Positions 1 to 9,191 of a stretch of DNA of 64,000 nt are shown one piece after another (within the stretch, counting starts at the first letter, position 1; each line of letters starts with the position of its first letter). Origin of the DNA: Pseudorhizobium flavum (GTDB taxonomy: Bacteria; Pseudomonadota; Alphaproteobacteria; Rhizobiales; Rhizobiaceae); assembly GCF_902502825.2 (NCBI RefSeq), contig NZ_LR723670.1:682001-746000 (forward strand), written 5' to 3'. A model generated the notes under the pieces. It did no database searches, had not been told where the DNA came from, and worked only from the letters and a program-made list of their open reading frames with translations. The position numbers and the translations under genes were made by a program.

Positions 1-184
1 GACCAGGCGCGTGGTGCCCTAGTGCGCCGGAGGTCAACGAATGGCACCGCCTGGTCATGGCGACGAACCCATTTGGCGCAGTCGTGCGGCGAACTCAACT
101 GGCGGCACGGCCGCATGCCGCATTTCTCAGACTGTAGCTCATGGCCCGATGTCACTGCGAGTACGCGAACCGCATTGGTGCAGA
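1..184. other. Left-edge stretch with no assignable gene
   Basis: This is the stretch downstream of the integrase stop, inside the presumed island. One plus-strand frame is open from the window edge to a stop at 135-137 and could be the last 44 codons of a gene lying outside, but it shows no motif I recognise. Other frames are short. No RNA gene or repeat is visible. Confidence 0.2.
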
Positions 185-1706
185 CTATCTGCGTCCTTCC
201 CGCGCCCAGGGGCTGGGGTTCTTATCGACCACCCACGGGAGTAGCCTTATTGGCCTCTCCGGAATGTCGGCAGTGATAATTGGAAACTTCGCCATTACAT
301 CCTTGAGCAGCGGGATTGCTGCGGGATTGGTGTAACGTGTGTTGGTTTCGCCCTCGCTAAGGCGGCCGCATAGATCATCAATCCACGCTGGCGGCACTCC
401 GTTCTGCTTCAGGTAATCCGCAAGTCCGTGACGGAAGGCATGGATGGCTCGATCCCACAAAGCGTCACCCATGGCCGCCTTCATTAAGGGCACGAACTCG
501 ACGTAGAAACGATCACCTGGGTCATTCTCAGTTTTGTCGGAGAAAAGTTCTGGAAACAGAGCCTTGTACCCTAGGTCGCGGATCTGCTCGCGGTATTCGA
601 GGATTCCAAGCCGTAGTAGCTCCGGGTGGAGAGGTATCTTTCGATCAGACTGCACGGTTTTCATTCGGCGCAGCTGGTTTGGCCGGATGTGTATGACCCA
701 CTCGTTGTCGCTGTCTTCGTCTTGATAGATGTCCTCCACGTGCAGGCCAGCAAGTTCAATACGGCGTGCACCAATGTAGGTGATCATGATCGGGAGATAG
801 AACAGTGCGCCGTGAAATACGTCGCTCCCAGGCTGCTCTCTCTCCGTAGGGCCCTTGCAGCCGGTGAACAGCGGAGCGTTGAAGAGAGGTGCAATGTCCT
901 TCGGCTTCGGCTTGAATTGTTGCAGCCGAACTGACCCTGGCTTTGGCTTCTTTGGCCTCACACCGTCAAAGGTCCAGTCGAGAATAACGTAGCCAAGACC
1001 TCTTAGAAAAACCAAGAAGCTCTGCAGGTTGGCAAAGTGTTTTCTGACGGTGTTAGCGCTCAAACCAACCTTGGCATGGTTTGCCAGTCTTTTGCGGTCT
1101 GACAGGCCGGGATTGGCTGCCGCTGCGGATTCAATCCTTCGTTGCCCCTCGGCGCGGAGTTCCACCGTTGAAAGCTCACGCAAGCGTGAACTTTTGCCCC
1201 AGTGCGTTGGGATTTCTGCGAAATGACCGGATAGCTTGCCGATGTGAAACTGCCTGATTTCGCCGGAGTGGGTTACGCCGTGCTCTTCAAGAACACCGAC
1301 GAATATCCTTAGTAGGGCGCGGAAATCATTGGCTGACTCAGCAGTCCAATCGTCGCCTTTCTGTGTGACAAGCTCCTCTCCAGTCTTGAAGAACTCGCTA
1401 AGTGGAAGCGGAACACGGTCTTGGGTTGCCATTGCGCTGAGGGTCGAGACATCCGGCGAAGTGGGTGTCGCGACCGAGTCGGATGAGGATGACTGCGGAG
1501 TAGGTGGCTCGTCTGGTGAATGGACAAGTGCTGTGGCTGCGGACGTGTTCGCGGCGCCTCCAGCGGCATCTTCAATTCTGGCAGGAGGGTTCGACGGCTG
1601 ACTGAGTTCAGGGCTCGCAAGAGGGTACCGTTGCTGCACTGCCATCAGTGCATCGGCCTGGGCGCGAAAATAGGCCATCATTGCCCGCTCGCGGTTGAGG
1701 CTCGTA

Positions 1707-1715
1707 TTGGCAATG
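1707..1715. repeat. Target site duplication, left copy
   Basis: TTGGCAATG directly abuts the left end of the IS element and is identical to 3133-3141. The preceding base differs (A at 1706 against C at 3132), which fixes its limit. Confidence 0.9.
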
Positions 1716-3132
1716 GATCGTGTCCCGCCGAGTGGTGTAGCTGGGTGATAGCGAAGCCGCTCGCGAGTGCACCCTCCAAGGTGCTGTAGGGAGCGGGCGG
1801 CGTAGCGGTGGTCACCAGTGTTTTCCGGTAGGGTCGGGTTGCTTATGACCAACCTGAGGGACACCACCGATGACCGACGACATGATGAACCTGCGCTCAC
1901 TCGTTGAGAAGAGCGCCGACGCCGATTTGCTGCGCGAGATGATCGGCTTCGCTGCCGAAAAGCTGATGGCGCTGGAGGTCAGCACGAAGACTGGCGCGGG
2001 CTATGGCGAGAAGAATAGCTTCCGACTGGCCCAGCGCAACGGCTATCGCGACCGGGACTGGGAGACACGGGCGGGCACCGTTGAGCTGCGCATTCCGAAG
2101 CTTCGCACAGGCAGCTATTTCCCGAGCTTTCTCGAACCACGCCGCATGGCAGAGAAGGCCCTGACGGCAGTTATCCAAGAGGCCTATATCCAAGGCGTCT
2201 CGACCCGATCCGTCGATGACCTCGTTAAGGCCATGGGCATGTCGGGCATCTCCAAGAGCCAGGTATCCCGGCTCTGCGAGGAGATCGACGAGAAGGTGAA
2301 GGCCTTCCTCGACAGGCCCATCGAAGGGGAATGGCCCTACCTTTGGATCGATGCGACCTACCTCAAGGTCCGGCGCGGCGGGCGCATCGTCTCCGTCGCC
2401 GTCATCATCGCCGTCGGCGTCAACACCGACGGTCGACGCGAGGTGCTCGGTATGGAGATCGGCACATCCGAGGCCGAGGCGATCTGGACAGAGTTCCTGC
2501 GTAAGCTGACAAGGCGGGGTCTGTGTGGCGTCAAGCTCGTCGTCTCCGATGCCCATGAGGGCATCAAAGCCGCAGTATCGAAGGTGCTCTCCGCCACCTG
2601 GCAGCGATGCCGTGTCCACTTCATGCGCAATGCTTTGGCCCATGCCGGGAAGAGCGGACGCCGTGTTGTCTCTGCCTTCATCGCCACGGCCTTTGCCCAA
2701 GACACGTCAGAGGCTGCAAGTACCCAATGGCGCAACGTCGCCGACCAGATCAGGCCGAAGGTGCCCAAACTCGCCAGTCTCATGGACAGTGCCGAGCAAG
2801 ACGTGCTCGCCTACATGACCTTTCCCAAGCAGCATTGGGCCAAACTCCACTCGACAAACCCGATTGAGCGATTGAACGGTGAGATCAAGCGACGCACAGA
2901 GGTCGTCGGCATCTTCCCAAACGACGACGCCATCGTGCGCCTAGTCGGTGCGCTGCTGCTCGAACAGAACGACGAATGGGCCGTCCAGCGGTCCCGCTAC
3001 ATGACACTTGAGACAATCGCCACGATGAGCGATGATCCGCTCATCAGCCTGCCAGCCGCAAGCTGATCCATTCCCGGCTCTGTCCGGAAGCACGGCGACC
3101 GCCAAAGCTACACCACGCCGGGGGACACGATC
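1716..3132 (+). mobile_element. IS256-family insertion sequence, complete, 1417 bp
   Basis: Both ends are visible. The left inverted repeat (1716-1742) and the right one (3106-3132, read on the minus strand) both begin GATCGTGTCCC and end GTGGTGTAGCT, with 24 of 27 bases matching. Directly outside lie identical 9-bp copies TTGGCAATG at 1707-1715 and 3133-3141, a duplication length expected for IS256-type transposition (8-9 bp). One transposase gene fills the element. It is inserted opposite to the direction of the host integrase gene. Confidence 0.93.
1870..3066 (+). CDS. IS256-family (MULE-type DDE) transposase
   Basis: 398-residue transposase of full family length, catalysing copy-and-paste transposition of the surrounding element. 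The DDE triad can be placed: first Asp in [10 protein letters not shown] (about residue 159), second Asp in VVSDAHEG (about 227), then CRVHFMRN, and the Glu in [14 protein letters not shown] (about 336). The frame is uninterrupted, so the element is probably still active. The start at ATG 1870 is the first in frame inside the element; ATG 1882 and 1885 are alternatives. The stop lies 66 bp inside the right end. Confidence 0.95.
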   Translation: MTDDMMNLRSLVEKSADADLLREMIGFAAEKLMALEVSTKTGAGYGEKNSFRLAQRNGYRDRDWETRAGTVELRIPKLRTGSYFPSFLEPRRMAEKALTAVIQEAYIQGVSTRSVDDLVKAMGMSGISKSQVSRLCEEIDEKVKAFLDRPIEGEWPYLWIDATYLKVRRGGRIVSVAVIIAVGVNTDGRREVLGMEIGTSEAEAIWTEFLRKLTRRGLCGVKLVVSDAHEGIKAAVSKVLSATWQRCRVHFMRNALAHAGKSGRRVVSAFIATAFAQDTSEAASTQWRNVADQIRPKVPKLASLMDSAEQDVLAYMTFPKQHWAKLHSTNPIERLNGEIKRRTEVVGIFPNDDAIVRLVGALLLEQNDEWAVQRSRYMTLETIATMSDDPLISLPAAS

Positions 3133-3141
3133 TTGGCAATG
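3133..3141. repeat. Target site duplication, right copy
   Basis: TTGGCAATG directly after the right end of the IS element. It repeats 1707-1715 and encodes part of the interrupted integrase on the minus strand. Confidence 0.9.
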
Positions 3142-3851
3142 CCGCACTGGTCCATCGCTGCCCGAAGATGCTGCTCCATAATACCCCGGTGCGACAGGCT
3201 TCGGACCGCCTGGTAGTCTTCAGCTATCGGATCGACATGTTCTGGTGGGATGCCCTGTTCCTGTAGCCATCGCCTTGCGCGGCAATCCGGGCCGAAATCA
3301 AAGTCGGCGCCCTGGCCAAAATGCTCGAGCAGCCGGTATGCCCAGCCGTGCTGAAGGTCGATGTCGACGTCGGCTTTGAAGTCGCCTCTTCCGTAACGAC
3401 GGGACGCCAGCGCGACTTTCTCAAGCTTTTCGAGTTGCCGGTCACGTTCGTTGACGAAGAAACGATGAAAGGCGTCCTGGGACATGTCGGTTGTTCGCGA
3501 GTTCTTCAGTTCAGCAAGGCGCAGGTTCAAGCGTCTGGCGAGGAGCAATGCAACCCTATGGTCCGAGACATGAAGGGAAAGTGAAAGCCTGCCCGTTGCC
3601 CTTGCCGCTGAAAAGCGCTGGGGGACCCGTGCGCGCCAATAAAAGATGTTTCCTCGACGGATGAGATTCTCAACGTGGTGACGGGTGGCCATCATCGCGA
3701 TCCTGCATTCGCCACCGGAGATGACCTGACAATGGGCATCACCTGTGGGCTACAGTTCCGGGCATCAGTCACGCATTCATGACCGGAACGGGACCCAGAT
3801 AATGGCCGAAAAGCCTGATTTATCGCGATTTTAGCTTGGAATCGGAAGGCC

Positions 3852-3925
3852 TGGCTGGGGAACCTGGATTCGAACCAGGACTAACGGAGTCAGAGTCCGT
3901 GGGTCTACCGTTAACCTATTCCCCA
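3852..3925 (-). tRNA. tRNA-Gln (anticodon CTG)
   Basis: The minus strand folds into a full cloverleaf: acceptor TGGGGAA/TTCCCCA, anticodon stem ACGGA/TCCGT with loop CTCTGAC (anticodon CTG, reads CAG), T arm CCTGG-TTCGAAT-CCAGG, and an encoded GCCA 3' end at 3855-3852. The adjacent integrase gene starts 157 bp beyond its 3' end in the same orientation, the usual layout for an island integrated at a tRNA. The gene itself is intact. Confidence 0.95.
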
Positions 3926-3963
3926 AGAATAGCGCGGCGGCATGCGTCGCTCGGTGTGCGCGG

Positions 3964-3991
3964 CTTATAGCCAAAGCGCGGGCGGATGCAA
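3964..3991 (-). promoter_or_regulatory. Probable sigma-70 promoter of tRNA-Gln
   Basis: On the minus strand a TTGCAT (3991-3986) is followed after 16 bases by TATAAG (3969-3964), about 40 bp before the tRNA 5' end. Position and spacing fit a housekeeping promoter. Confidence 0.55.
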
Positions 3992-4179
3992 ATACCCTTT
4001 TTGAAAAAGTTTGCGCCTCGGCCACGTGGGTGCTCAGGGTGGCGGATGTTCGAGAGCGAGTTAGGCGGTCGAAAAAGCGATTGGCGAAACCGCCGCTCGC
4101 TGTTATCTTCCGCGCAACGAAACAGATGGACGCCTGCTGCATGCCATGATGGCGTTGCGCGGCGAGATGGATAGAAGTG

Positions 4180-5694
4180 ATGGACCCCGAGGGCGGCGGA
4201 AAGCCGCAGCAGGGCGGGGCATCGGCTGAAGGGCGGGGCGACGCGAAGACCCGCCGCCGCAGGGCGAAGCGGAACGGCAAACGCCGTCACGCGGCGCCCA
4301 GCATGCATGGCGGATCAGCGCAGGATGCTGGTCAGGCCCATGTCGAGCCGAGCAACGCCGAAAGTCCCAAACGCAAGCGAAAGCGGCGGCGCGTGCGCTC
4401 GGCCTCTTTAGCCGAAGCCATGCCGCAGGCAACGACCGGCACACCTGCGTCCCGGCCCGCCAGCGCCGATATCGGCCACCACGCGGACAGCAACCGGACA
4501 CGCAAGCGCCGCAAGAAGAACCGTCATGGGCGCGAACTGCAGGGCCGTCCGCTCGCCCAGCCACGTCATGCGCCTGCTTATGCGCCCGAGAAGGCCGTCA
4601 CGGCGTCTGCGTACCCTCAGGCGCCGCAGGTGGCCGCGGAGCCGAGCCGGCCGTCCTTCAGGGATGACTACTACGCAGCCCTCGACCTCGGCACGAACAA
4701 CTGCCGGCTTCTGGTCGCCCAGCCGACACGGCCGGGTCAGTTCCGGGTCGTCGATGCCTTCTCGAGGATCGTCAGGCTCGGAGAAGGCTTGGCCGCGAAC
4801 CGCCGGCTTTCCAACGAGGCCATGGACAGAGCCGTCGAGGCGCTGAAGGTCTGCGCTGCGAAGCTTTCGAGCCGGCCCATCCGCAAGATGCGCCTCATCG
4901 CCACCGAAGCGTGCCGGGCAGCCGAGAACGGGGAAGAATTCCTCGATCGCGTGGTGCGCGAAACCAGCCTAACGCTTGAGATCATCGACCGCGAGACGGA
5001 GGCCCGTCTTGCAGTCTCCGGCTGCTCCTCGCTGGTTGGACGGGAGACCCGATCCGTGGTGCTATTTGACATCGGCGGTGGCTCCTCGGAGATCGCAGTC
5101 ATCCGGATCGGTGATAGCCGCTCCAACAGGCTTGCCAACCACATTACCCACTGGACGTCGCTTCCCGTCGGTGTCGTGACGTTGTCGGAACGCCACGGCG
5201 GACGCGACGTGACGCCGGATGTCTTTGCCGGCATGGTCGCAGAGGTGGAGGACATGCTGGCGCGTTTCGACGCTCCGCCGGTGACGGGCCTCCACCGGCA
5301 CGATGCCGAAGGCTTCCATTTGATTGGAACCTCGGGCACGGTGACGACGCTTGCCGGGGTCCACCTCGACCTGCCGCGCTACGATCGCCGCAAGGTGGAC
5401 GGGCTGTGGCTTTCGGATGCGGAGGTTTCGGCGATGCAGGCGAAGCTCTTATCGTGGGATTTTGCCGGCCGCGCCGCCAATCCCTGCATCGGGCCGGACA
5501 GGGCCGACCTGGTGCTTGCCGGATGCGCCATTCTCGAGGCGATCCGCAGGCGCTGGCCGAGCCCGCGCATGCGTGTTGCGGATCGTGGGCTGCGCGAAGG
5601 GATTCTCACCGACATGATGGCGGATGACGGGGCTTGGCGCCGCAGCCGCCCGCGCCGTGACCTGGAGTGGCAGGGAGAGGGGAAGCGTCGATGA
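4180..5694 (+). CDS. Ppx/GppA family phosphatase with long basic N-terminal tail
   Basis: Member of the actin-like ASKHA family that hydrolyses polyphosphate (Ppx) or the 5' phosphate of pppGpp (GppA); sequence alone does not say which. The catalytic domain begins near residue 165 with [16 protein letters not shown] (phosphate-1 motif) and continues with [14 protein letters not shown] (phosphate-2). It lacks room for the C-terminal HD domain of long Ppx forms. The first ~160 residues are a low-complexity tail with three Arg/Lys clusters (about 25-38, 65-74 and 108-117), unusual for the family. ATG 4180 was chosen; GTG 4177 is possible. The stop overlaps the rlmE start (ATGA), implying translational coupling. 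Confidence 0.88.
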   Translation: MDPEGGGKPQQGGASAEGRGDAKTRRRRAKRNGKRRHAAPSMHGGSAQDAGQAHVEPSNAESPKRKRKRRRVRSASLAEAMPQATTGTPASRPASADIGHHADSNRTRKRRKKNRHGRELQGRPLAQPRHAPAYAPEKAVTASAYPQAPQVAAEPSRPSFRDDYYAALDLGTNNCRLLVAQPTRPGQFRVVDAFSRIVRLGEGLAANRRLSNEAMDRAVEALKVCAAKLSSRPIRKMRLIATEACRAAENGEEFLDRVVRETSLTLEIIDRETEARLAVSGCSSLVGRETRSVVLFDIGGGSSEIAVIRIGDSRSNRLANHITHWTSLPVGVVTLSERHGGRDVTPDVFAGMVAEVEDMLARFDAPPVTGLHRHDAEGFHLIGTSGTVTTLAGVHLDLPRYDRRKVDGLWLSDAEVSAMQAKLLSWDFAGRAANPCIGPDRADLVLAGCAILEAIRRRWPSPRMRVADRGLREGILTDMMADDGAWRRSRPRRDLEWQGEGKRR

Positions 5695-6416
5695 CGAAAC
5701 CACCGGTCGCGGGCAACCGGACGGGCCGCAAGCTCGGCCAGAAGGTCAAGAAGGGCAAGCTGAAGGCGTCTTCGAGGCGCTGGATCGAGCGGCATATCAA
5801 CGATCCCTATGTGCAGAGGGCAAAGCTTGAGGGTTATCGCGCCCGGGCAGCCTTCAAGCTTCTTGAAATCGACGAGAAGCACCAGATCCTCAAGGGTGCT
5901 CGGCGGATTATCGATCTTGGCGCCGCCCCGGGAAGCTGGTCGCAAATCGCCGCCAAGGTGACGGGATCGACGGATGAGGACATCCGGGTGGCAGCGATCG
6001 ACTTTCTCGAAATGGCGCCGCTGCCAGGTGTGAAGATCCTGCAGCTTGACTTCCTCGACCCCTCGGCCCCGCAACAGCTGACCGAGGCGATCGGTGGCGC
6101 ACCGGACCTCGTGATTTCCGACATGGCCGCACCCACCACGGGTCACCAGAAGACGGATCACCTGAGGACGATGCATCTTTGCGAAGTGGCCGCCTACTTC
6201 GCGGTAGATGTCCTGAAGGAGGGTGGGCACTTTCTGGCAAAGACCTTCCAGGGCGGTACCGAACGCGACCTCCTCAACATGCTCAAGCAGAACTTCCGGC
6301 AGGTGATCCACATCAAGCCAGGCGCCTCGCGTTCGGAATCGGTCGAGATGTTCCTCCTGGCCAAGCACTTCAAGGGGCGCAAGGCCGAGGTGGAGGCGGA
6401 CGAGGCAGAGGCCTGA
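5691..6416 (+). CDS. rlmE: 23S rRNA (uridine2552-2'-O)-methyltransferase RlmE (FtsJ)
   Basis: SAM-dependent methyltransferase that 2'-O-methylates U2552 in the A-loop of 23S rRNA during late 50S assembly. 241 residues. A basic N terminus leads into [17 protein letters not shown] (SAM motif I), [12 protein letters not shown] (catalytic Asp) and [10 protein letters not shown] (catalytic Lys), so the K-D-K-E set of the RrmJ family is recognisable. The start ATG 5691 overlaps the stop of the Ppx/GppA gene by 4 bp, and codons further upstream are inside that gene. It ends back to back with the convergent MFS gene. Confidence 0.95.
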   Translation: MTKPPVAGNRTGRKLGQKVKKGKLKASSRRWIERHINDPYVQRAKLEGYRARAAFKLLEIDEKHQILKGARRIIDLGAAPGSWSQIAAKVTGSTDEDIRVAAIDFLEMAPLPGVKILQLDFLDPSAPQQLTEAIGGAPDLVISDMAAPTTGHQKTDHLRTMHLCEVAAYFAVDVLKEGGHFLAKTFQGGTERDLLNMLKQNFRQVIHIKPGASRSESVEMFLLAKHFKGRKAEVEADEAEA

Positions 6417-7868
6417 TCATTCGGCCGCTTCGGCTTCGGCGATGGCCTTTCGTCCATGGCCGGATACGGCGGCGCCGGCATCCCGTCTCAGGCCGAGCAG
6501 GGGAAGGACGGCAAACACCGATACGCCGGCAACCACGAAGAATGCCAGGTGGAAATCCGCGAGTTGCAGGTGCTCGCCCGACAGAAGGGCGGACAGTTCC
6601 AGGATGAACGCGGCGAAGGCCACGCCGAGCGCGAGGCTCACCTGCTGGAGTACCGAGGCGATTGATGTGGCCTGGCTCGCCTGGGAATTGTCGATCTCCG
6701 AATAGCTGAGCGCGTTGCCGCCGGTGAAGAAGAACGAGCGGCAGAGCCCGGAGAGAACCAGGAGCGCGATGATCAGCGCGTGCGAGGTTTCCGGCGTGAA
6801 GAAGCCGTTGACGGCGGTCGTCAGCGCGCCGAAGAGGCCGGCGGTTATCAGCGTCGCCTTGAAGCCGGTCGCGGCGAACACCCGCCTGGCGACGAACTTG
6901 ACAGTCAACGCTCCGATCGCTCCAGCAAAGGTGATCATGCCGGACTGGAACGGGTTGAGCCCAAATCCGAGCTGAAGCATCAGCGGCATCAGGAACGGGA
7001 TCGCGCCGGTGGAAATCCGGAAGATGGTTCCGCTGAGCGTTGCGGCCCGGAACGCGTCGTTTCGAAAGATCGCGAGGTTCAGGATCGGCGCGGGGTGGCG
7101 CCGGGCGTGACGCACATAGCCTATGCCACAGGCAATGCCGATGAGGGTCGCGGTAATGCCGAAGACCGGCGGTAAAGCGGGAAGGCTGACGACGGAAAGG
7201 CCGAAGACCGTCCCTGCGGCGGCCATCGATGCCAGCAGGAAGCCGAACCAATCAATCGGTGGGGGCCGGACGGCCTCCACGTTCGGCAGGTATATGCCCG
7301 ACAGCCAAATGCCCGCGAGGCCGATCGGCACATTGATGATGAAGATCCACTGCCAGGCGAAGTAGGTGGTGATGAAGCCGCCAACCGGCGGTCCGGTCAG
7401 CGGCCCGATCAGGGCCGGGATGGTCAGGAGCGCCATGGCCGAGACCAATTCCCGGCGGTCGGTCGTCCTCAACAGCAGGAGCCTTCCGACAGGCGTCATC
7501 ATCGCGCCGCCCATGCCCTGCAGAAAGCGCGACAGGACGAACTGCAGCAACGTTCCGGAAACGGCACAGCAGATCGAGCCGATGATGAATACCACCAGCG
7601 CCAGGCGGAAGACCTTCTTGGCGCCGAAGCGGTCTGCCATCCACCCGCTGATCGGAATGAATATCGCCAGCGCCACCATGTAGGATGTGAGCGCAAGCTT
7701 CAGCGTGATCGGCCCGACCCCGAGATCGGCAGCGATCGTCGGAAGCGCCGTCGCGATCACGGTCGAATCCATCTGCTCCATGAACAGCGCGACGGCGAGG
7801 ATGAGAGGGACGATGCGATTCATGACCTCGGTCGTGCGGGCAAACGGACAGGGCTTGTCTAGAGCCAT
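6417..7868 (-). CDS. MFS transporter, DHA2 (EmrB/QacA-type) drug exporter
   Basis: Integral inner-membrane proton antiporter of the major facilitator superfamily, probably exporting drugs or other small molecules. About 483 residues with many hydrophobic segments. The first helix region carries MDSTVIATALPTIA, typical of DHA2 proteins, followed by loop motif A-like GWMADRFGAKKVF and motif C-like IGPLTGPPVGGF. Start uncertain: ATG 7868 gives a 15-residue N-terminal extension and ATG 7823 starts directly before the first helix. It stands alone and diverges from the MBL hydrolase. The substrate cannot be read from sequence. Confidence 0.9.
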   Translation of the reverse strand: MALDKPCPFARTTEVMNRIVPLILAVALFMEQMDSTVIATALPTIAADLGVGPITLKLALTSYMVALAIFIPISGWMADRFGAKKVFRLALVVFIIGSICCAVSGTLLQFVLSRFLQGMGGAMMTPVGRLLLLRTTDRRELVSAMALLTIPALIGPLTGPPVGGFITTYFAWQWIFIINVPIGLAGIWLSGIYLPNVEAVRPPPIDWFGFLLASMAAAGTVFGLSVVSLPALPPVFGITATLIGIACGIGYVRHARRHPAPILNLAIFRNDAFRAATLSGTIFRISTGAIPFLMPLMLQLGFGLNPFQSGMITFAGAIGALTVKFVARRVFAATGFKATLITAGLFGALTTAVNGFFTPETSHALIIALLVLSGLCRSFFFTGGNALSYSEIDNSQASQATSIASVLQQVSLALGVAFAAFILELSALLSGEHLQLADFHLAFFVVAGVSVFAVLPLLGLRRDAGAAVSGHGRKAIAEAEAAE

Positions 7869-8009
7869 CCTGCCAAATTGCCAATGTCGGTTGGTGTTCC
7901 GATCATATCCCCATCACGTCTGCGTGACGCTGCTTTCCGTGTAGGTCCAGTTGATTATCTCAGTCCGCGAAGTCCCCGCAGCCGCGAAGGGACGAGTTTT
8001 GAGGGAGAC

Positions 8010-9014
8010 ATGATCATGACCATGCCGAAACTGGGACGTCGGGCGCTGTTGGGATCTGCAGGCCTTGGAATGCTGGCTGCGCCAGCCATCGTCCGCGCCC
8101 AAGCCGCTGCCCCCGTCGCTCAGGACACAACGCAATTGGAGATCAACCGCGCCATGCCGCCGGAGACGCATCGCTTTAAGCTGGGTGACTTTGAGGTCCT
8201 TGTCGTCAAGGACGGAGCACGGCCGTCGGGTGCCCCGAACGAAACCTTCGGGACAAACCAGTCGGCAGCCGATGTCGCGGCGCTCCTTGAAGAGAATTTC
8301 CTGCCAACTGATGATTTCGTCAACAGCTTCGCGCCGACCTTGGTCAATACCGGCAGCGATGTCGTTCTCTTCGACACCGGTCTCGGTCCGGGTGGGCGCG
8401 CGCAAGGCCTCGGCCGGCTGGTGGAGGGCCTTGCAGCCGGCGGCTATTCCCCCGAGGATGTGACGGTGGTGGTGATCACCCATATGCACGGCGACCACAT
8501 CGGCGGGCTGATGGAGGACGGCAAGCCGACCTTCCCGAACGCCAGATACGTCGCCGGCCAGGTCGAGTACGATTTCTGGACAGATACCGCCCGCGTCGGA
8601 ACCCCGGCCGAGAACGGCCACAAGGGCGTTCTGGCCAATGTCCAGCCGCTGGCGGAGAAGATGACCTTCATCGGTGACGGCGCCGAGGTTGTGTCCGGCA
8701 TAACCGGCATGGCCGCCTTTGGCCATTCACCGGGCCACATGATCTTCAATATCGAATCCGCCGGACGCCGCCTGGTGCTGACGGCAGATACCGCCAACCA
8801 TTTCGTCCTGTCTCTCCAGCGGCCGGATTGGGAAGTCCGCTTCGACATGGACAAGGAAGCGGCTGCAGAAACCCGTAAGACGGTGTTCGACATGCTGGCG
8901 ACAGACAAGGTCGCGTTCCTGGGCTACCACATGCCCTTCCCGGCGGTTGGCTACGTGGAGAAGCAGGAGACCGGATACCGCTTCGTGCCCAAGTCCTACC
9001 AGTTCGAACTCTGA
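8010..9014 (+). CDS. Tat-exported MBL-fold metallo-hydrolase
   Basis: Metallo-beta-lactamase fold hydrolase, 334 residues, probably periplasmic. The N terminus has a twin-arginine signal: GRRALLG at residues 9-15, a hydrophobic stretch, and a likely cleavage after VRAQA. The metal-binding motif THMHGDHIGG (His158, His160, Asp162, His163) is intact, and further ligands are in FGHSPGH and TADTANH. Start ATG 8010 has GAGG five bases upstream; ATG 8016 is also possible. It is related in outline to the quorum-quenching and alkylsulfatase-like branches, but I cannot assign a substrate. A strong terminator follows. Confidence 0.88.
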   Translation: MIMTMPKLGRRALLGSAGLGMLAAPAIVRAQAAAPVAQDTTQLEINRAMPPETHRFKLGDFEVLVVKDGARPSGAPNETFGTNQSAADVAALLEENFLPTDDFVNSFAPTLVNTGSDVVLFDTGLGPGGRAQGLGRLVEGLAAGGYSPEDVTVVVITHMHGDHIGGLMEDGKPTFPNARYVAGQVEYDFWTDTARVGTPAENGHKGVLANVQPLAEKMTFIGDGAEVVSGITGMAAFGHSPGHMIFNIESAGRRLVLTADTANHFVLSLQRPDWEVRFDMDKEAAAETRKTVFDMLATDKVAFLGYHMPFPAVGYVEKQETGYRFVPKSYQFEL

Positions 9015-9031
9015 GCATTCCATGGCCGCAC

Positions 9032-9063
9032 AAAAACCCGGAGACGCCGTCTCCGGGTTTTTG
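9032..9063 (+). terminator. Rho-independent terminator after the MBL hydrolase
   Basis: An 11-base stem (AACCCGGAGAC / GTCTCCGGGTT) with a short GCC loop, followed by a run of T. It lies 18 bp after the stop codon at 9014. Confidence 0.88.
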
Positions 9064-9191
9064 CTATTCCCATCATGTCATGAACGTGTTACCAGCCCTC
9101 GCCAACTTCCGAGCATTGTTTCAGGGACGCCCGGGCGGACGAAGATCGTTCCGGTGCGGTTCCCGCATTTCTGAACCGAAGGAAATTGGCC

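Larger units (their letters stand above)
185..3695 (-). pseudogene. Tyrosine recombinase (island integrase), split by an IS256-family insertion
   Basis: Site-specific integrase of the tyrosine recombinase family, which would excise or integrate the element next to the tRNA-Gln gene. The N-terminal part (3695 down to about 3133) begins with a DUF6538-like segment (RRGNIFYWRARVP, residues 13-25). The C-terminal part (1714 down to 185) carries the catalytic core: an Arg in GARRIELAG, the HxxR box HAFRH (about residues 610-614 of the joined protein) and the nucleophile Tyr in TRYTN (about 646). An IS element with a 9-bp target duplication sits at codon 186-188. Removing 1716-3141 joins the halves in frame into 694 codons, with no other stop, so the insertion looks recent. 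As it stands no full-length product can be made; the C-terminal half could only be expressed from an internal start such as the ATG pair at about 1677-1672. Base composition looks lower in GC than the core genes to the right. Confidence 0.9.

Noticed and set aside
185..1900. 571-codon integrase as a complete gene starting at 1900
   Set aside because: The first 60 codons lie in the IS end and read IS sequence; the real N terminus is at 3695 beyond the insertion.
1897..2700. 267-codon minus-strand frame inside the IS
   Set aside because: Lies wholly opposite the transposase and has no transposition or regulator motif.
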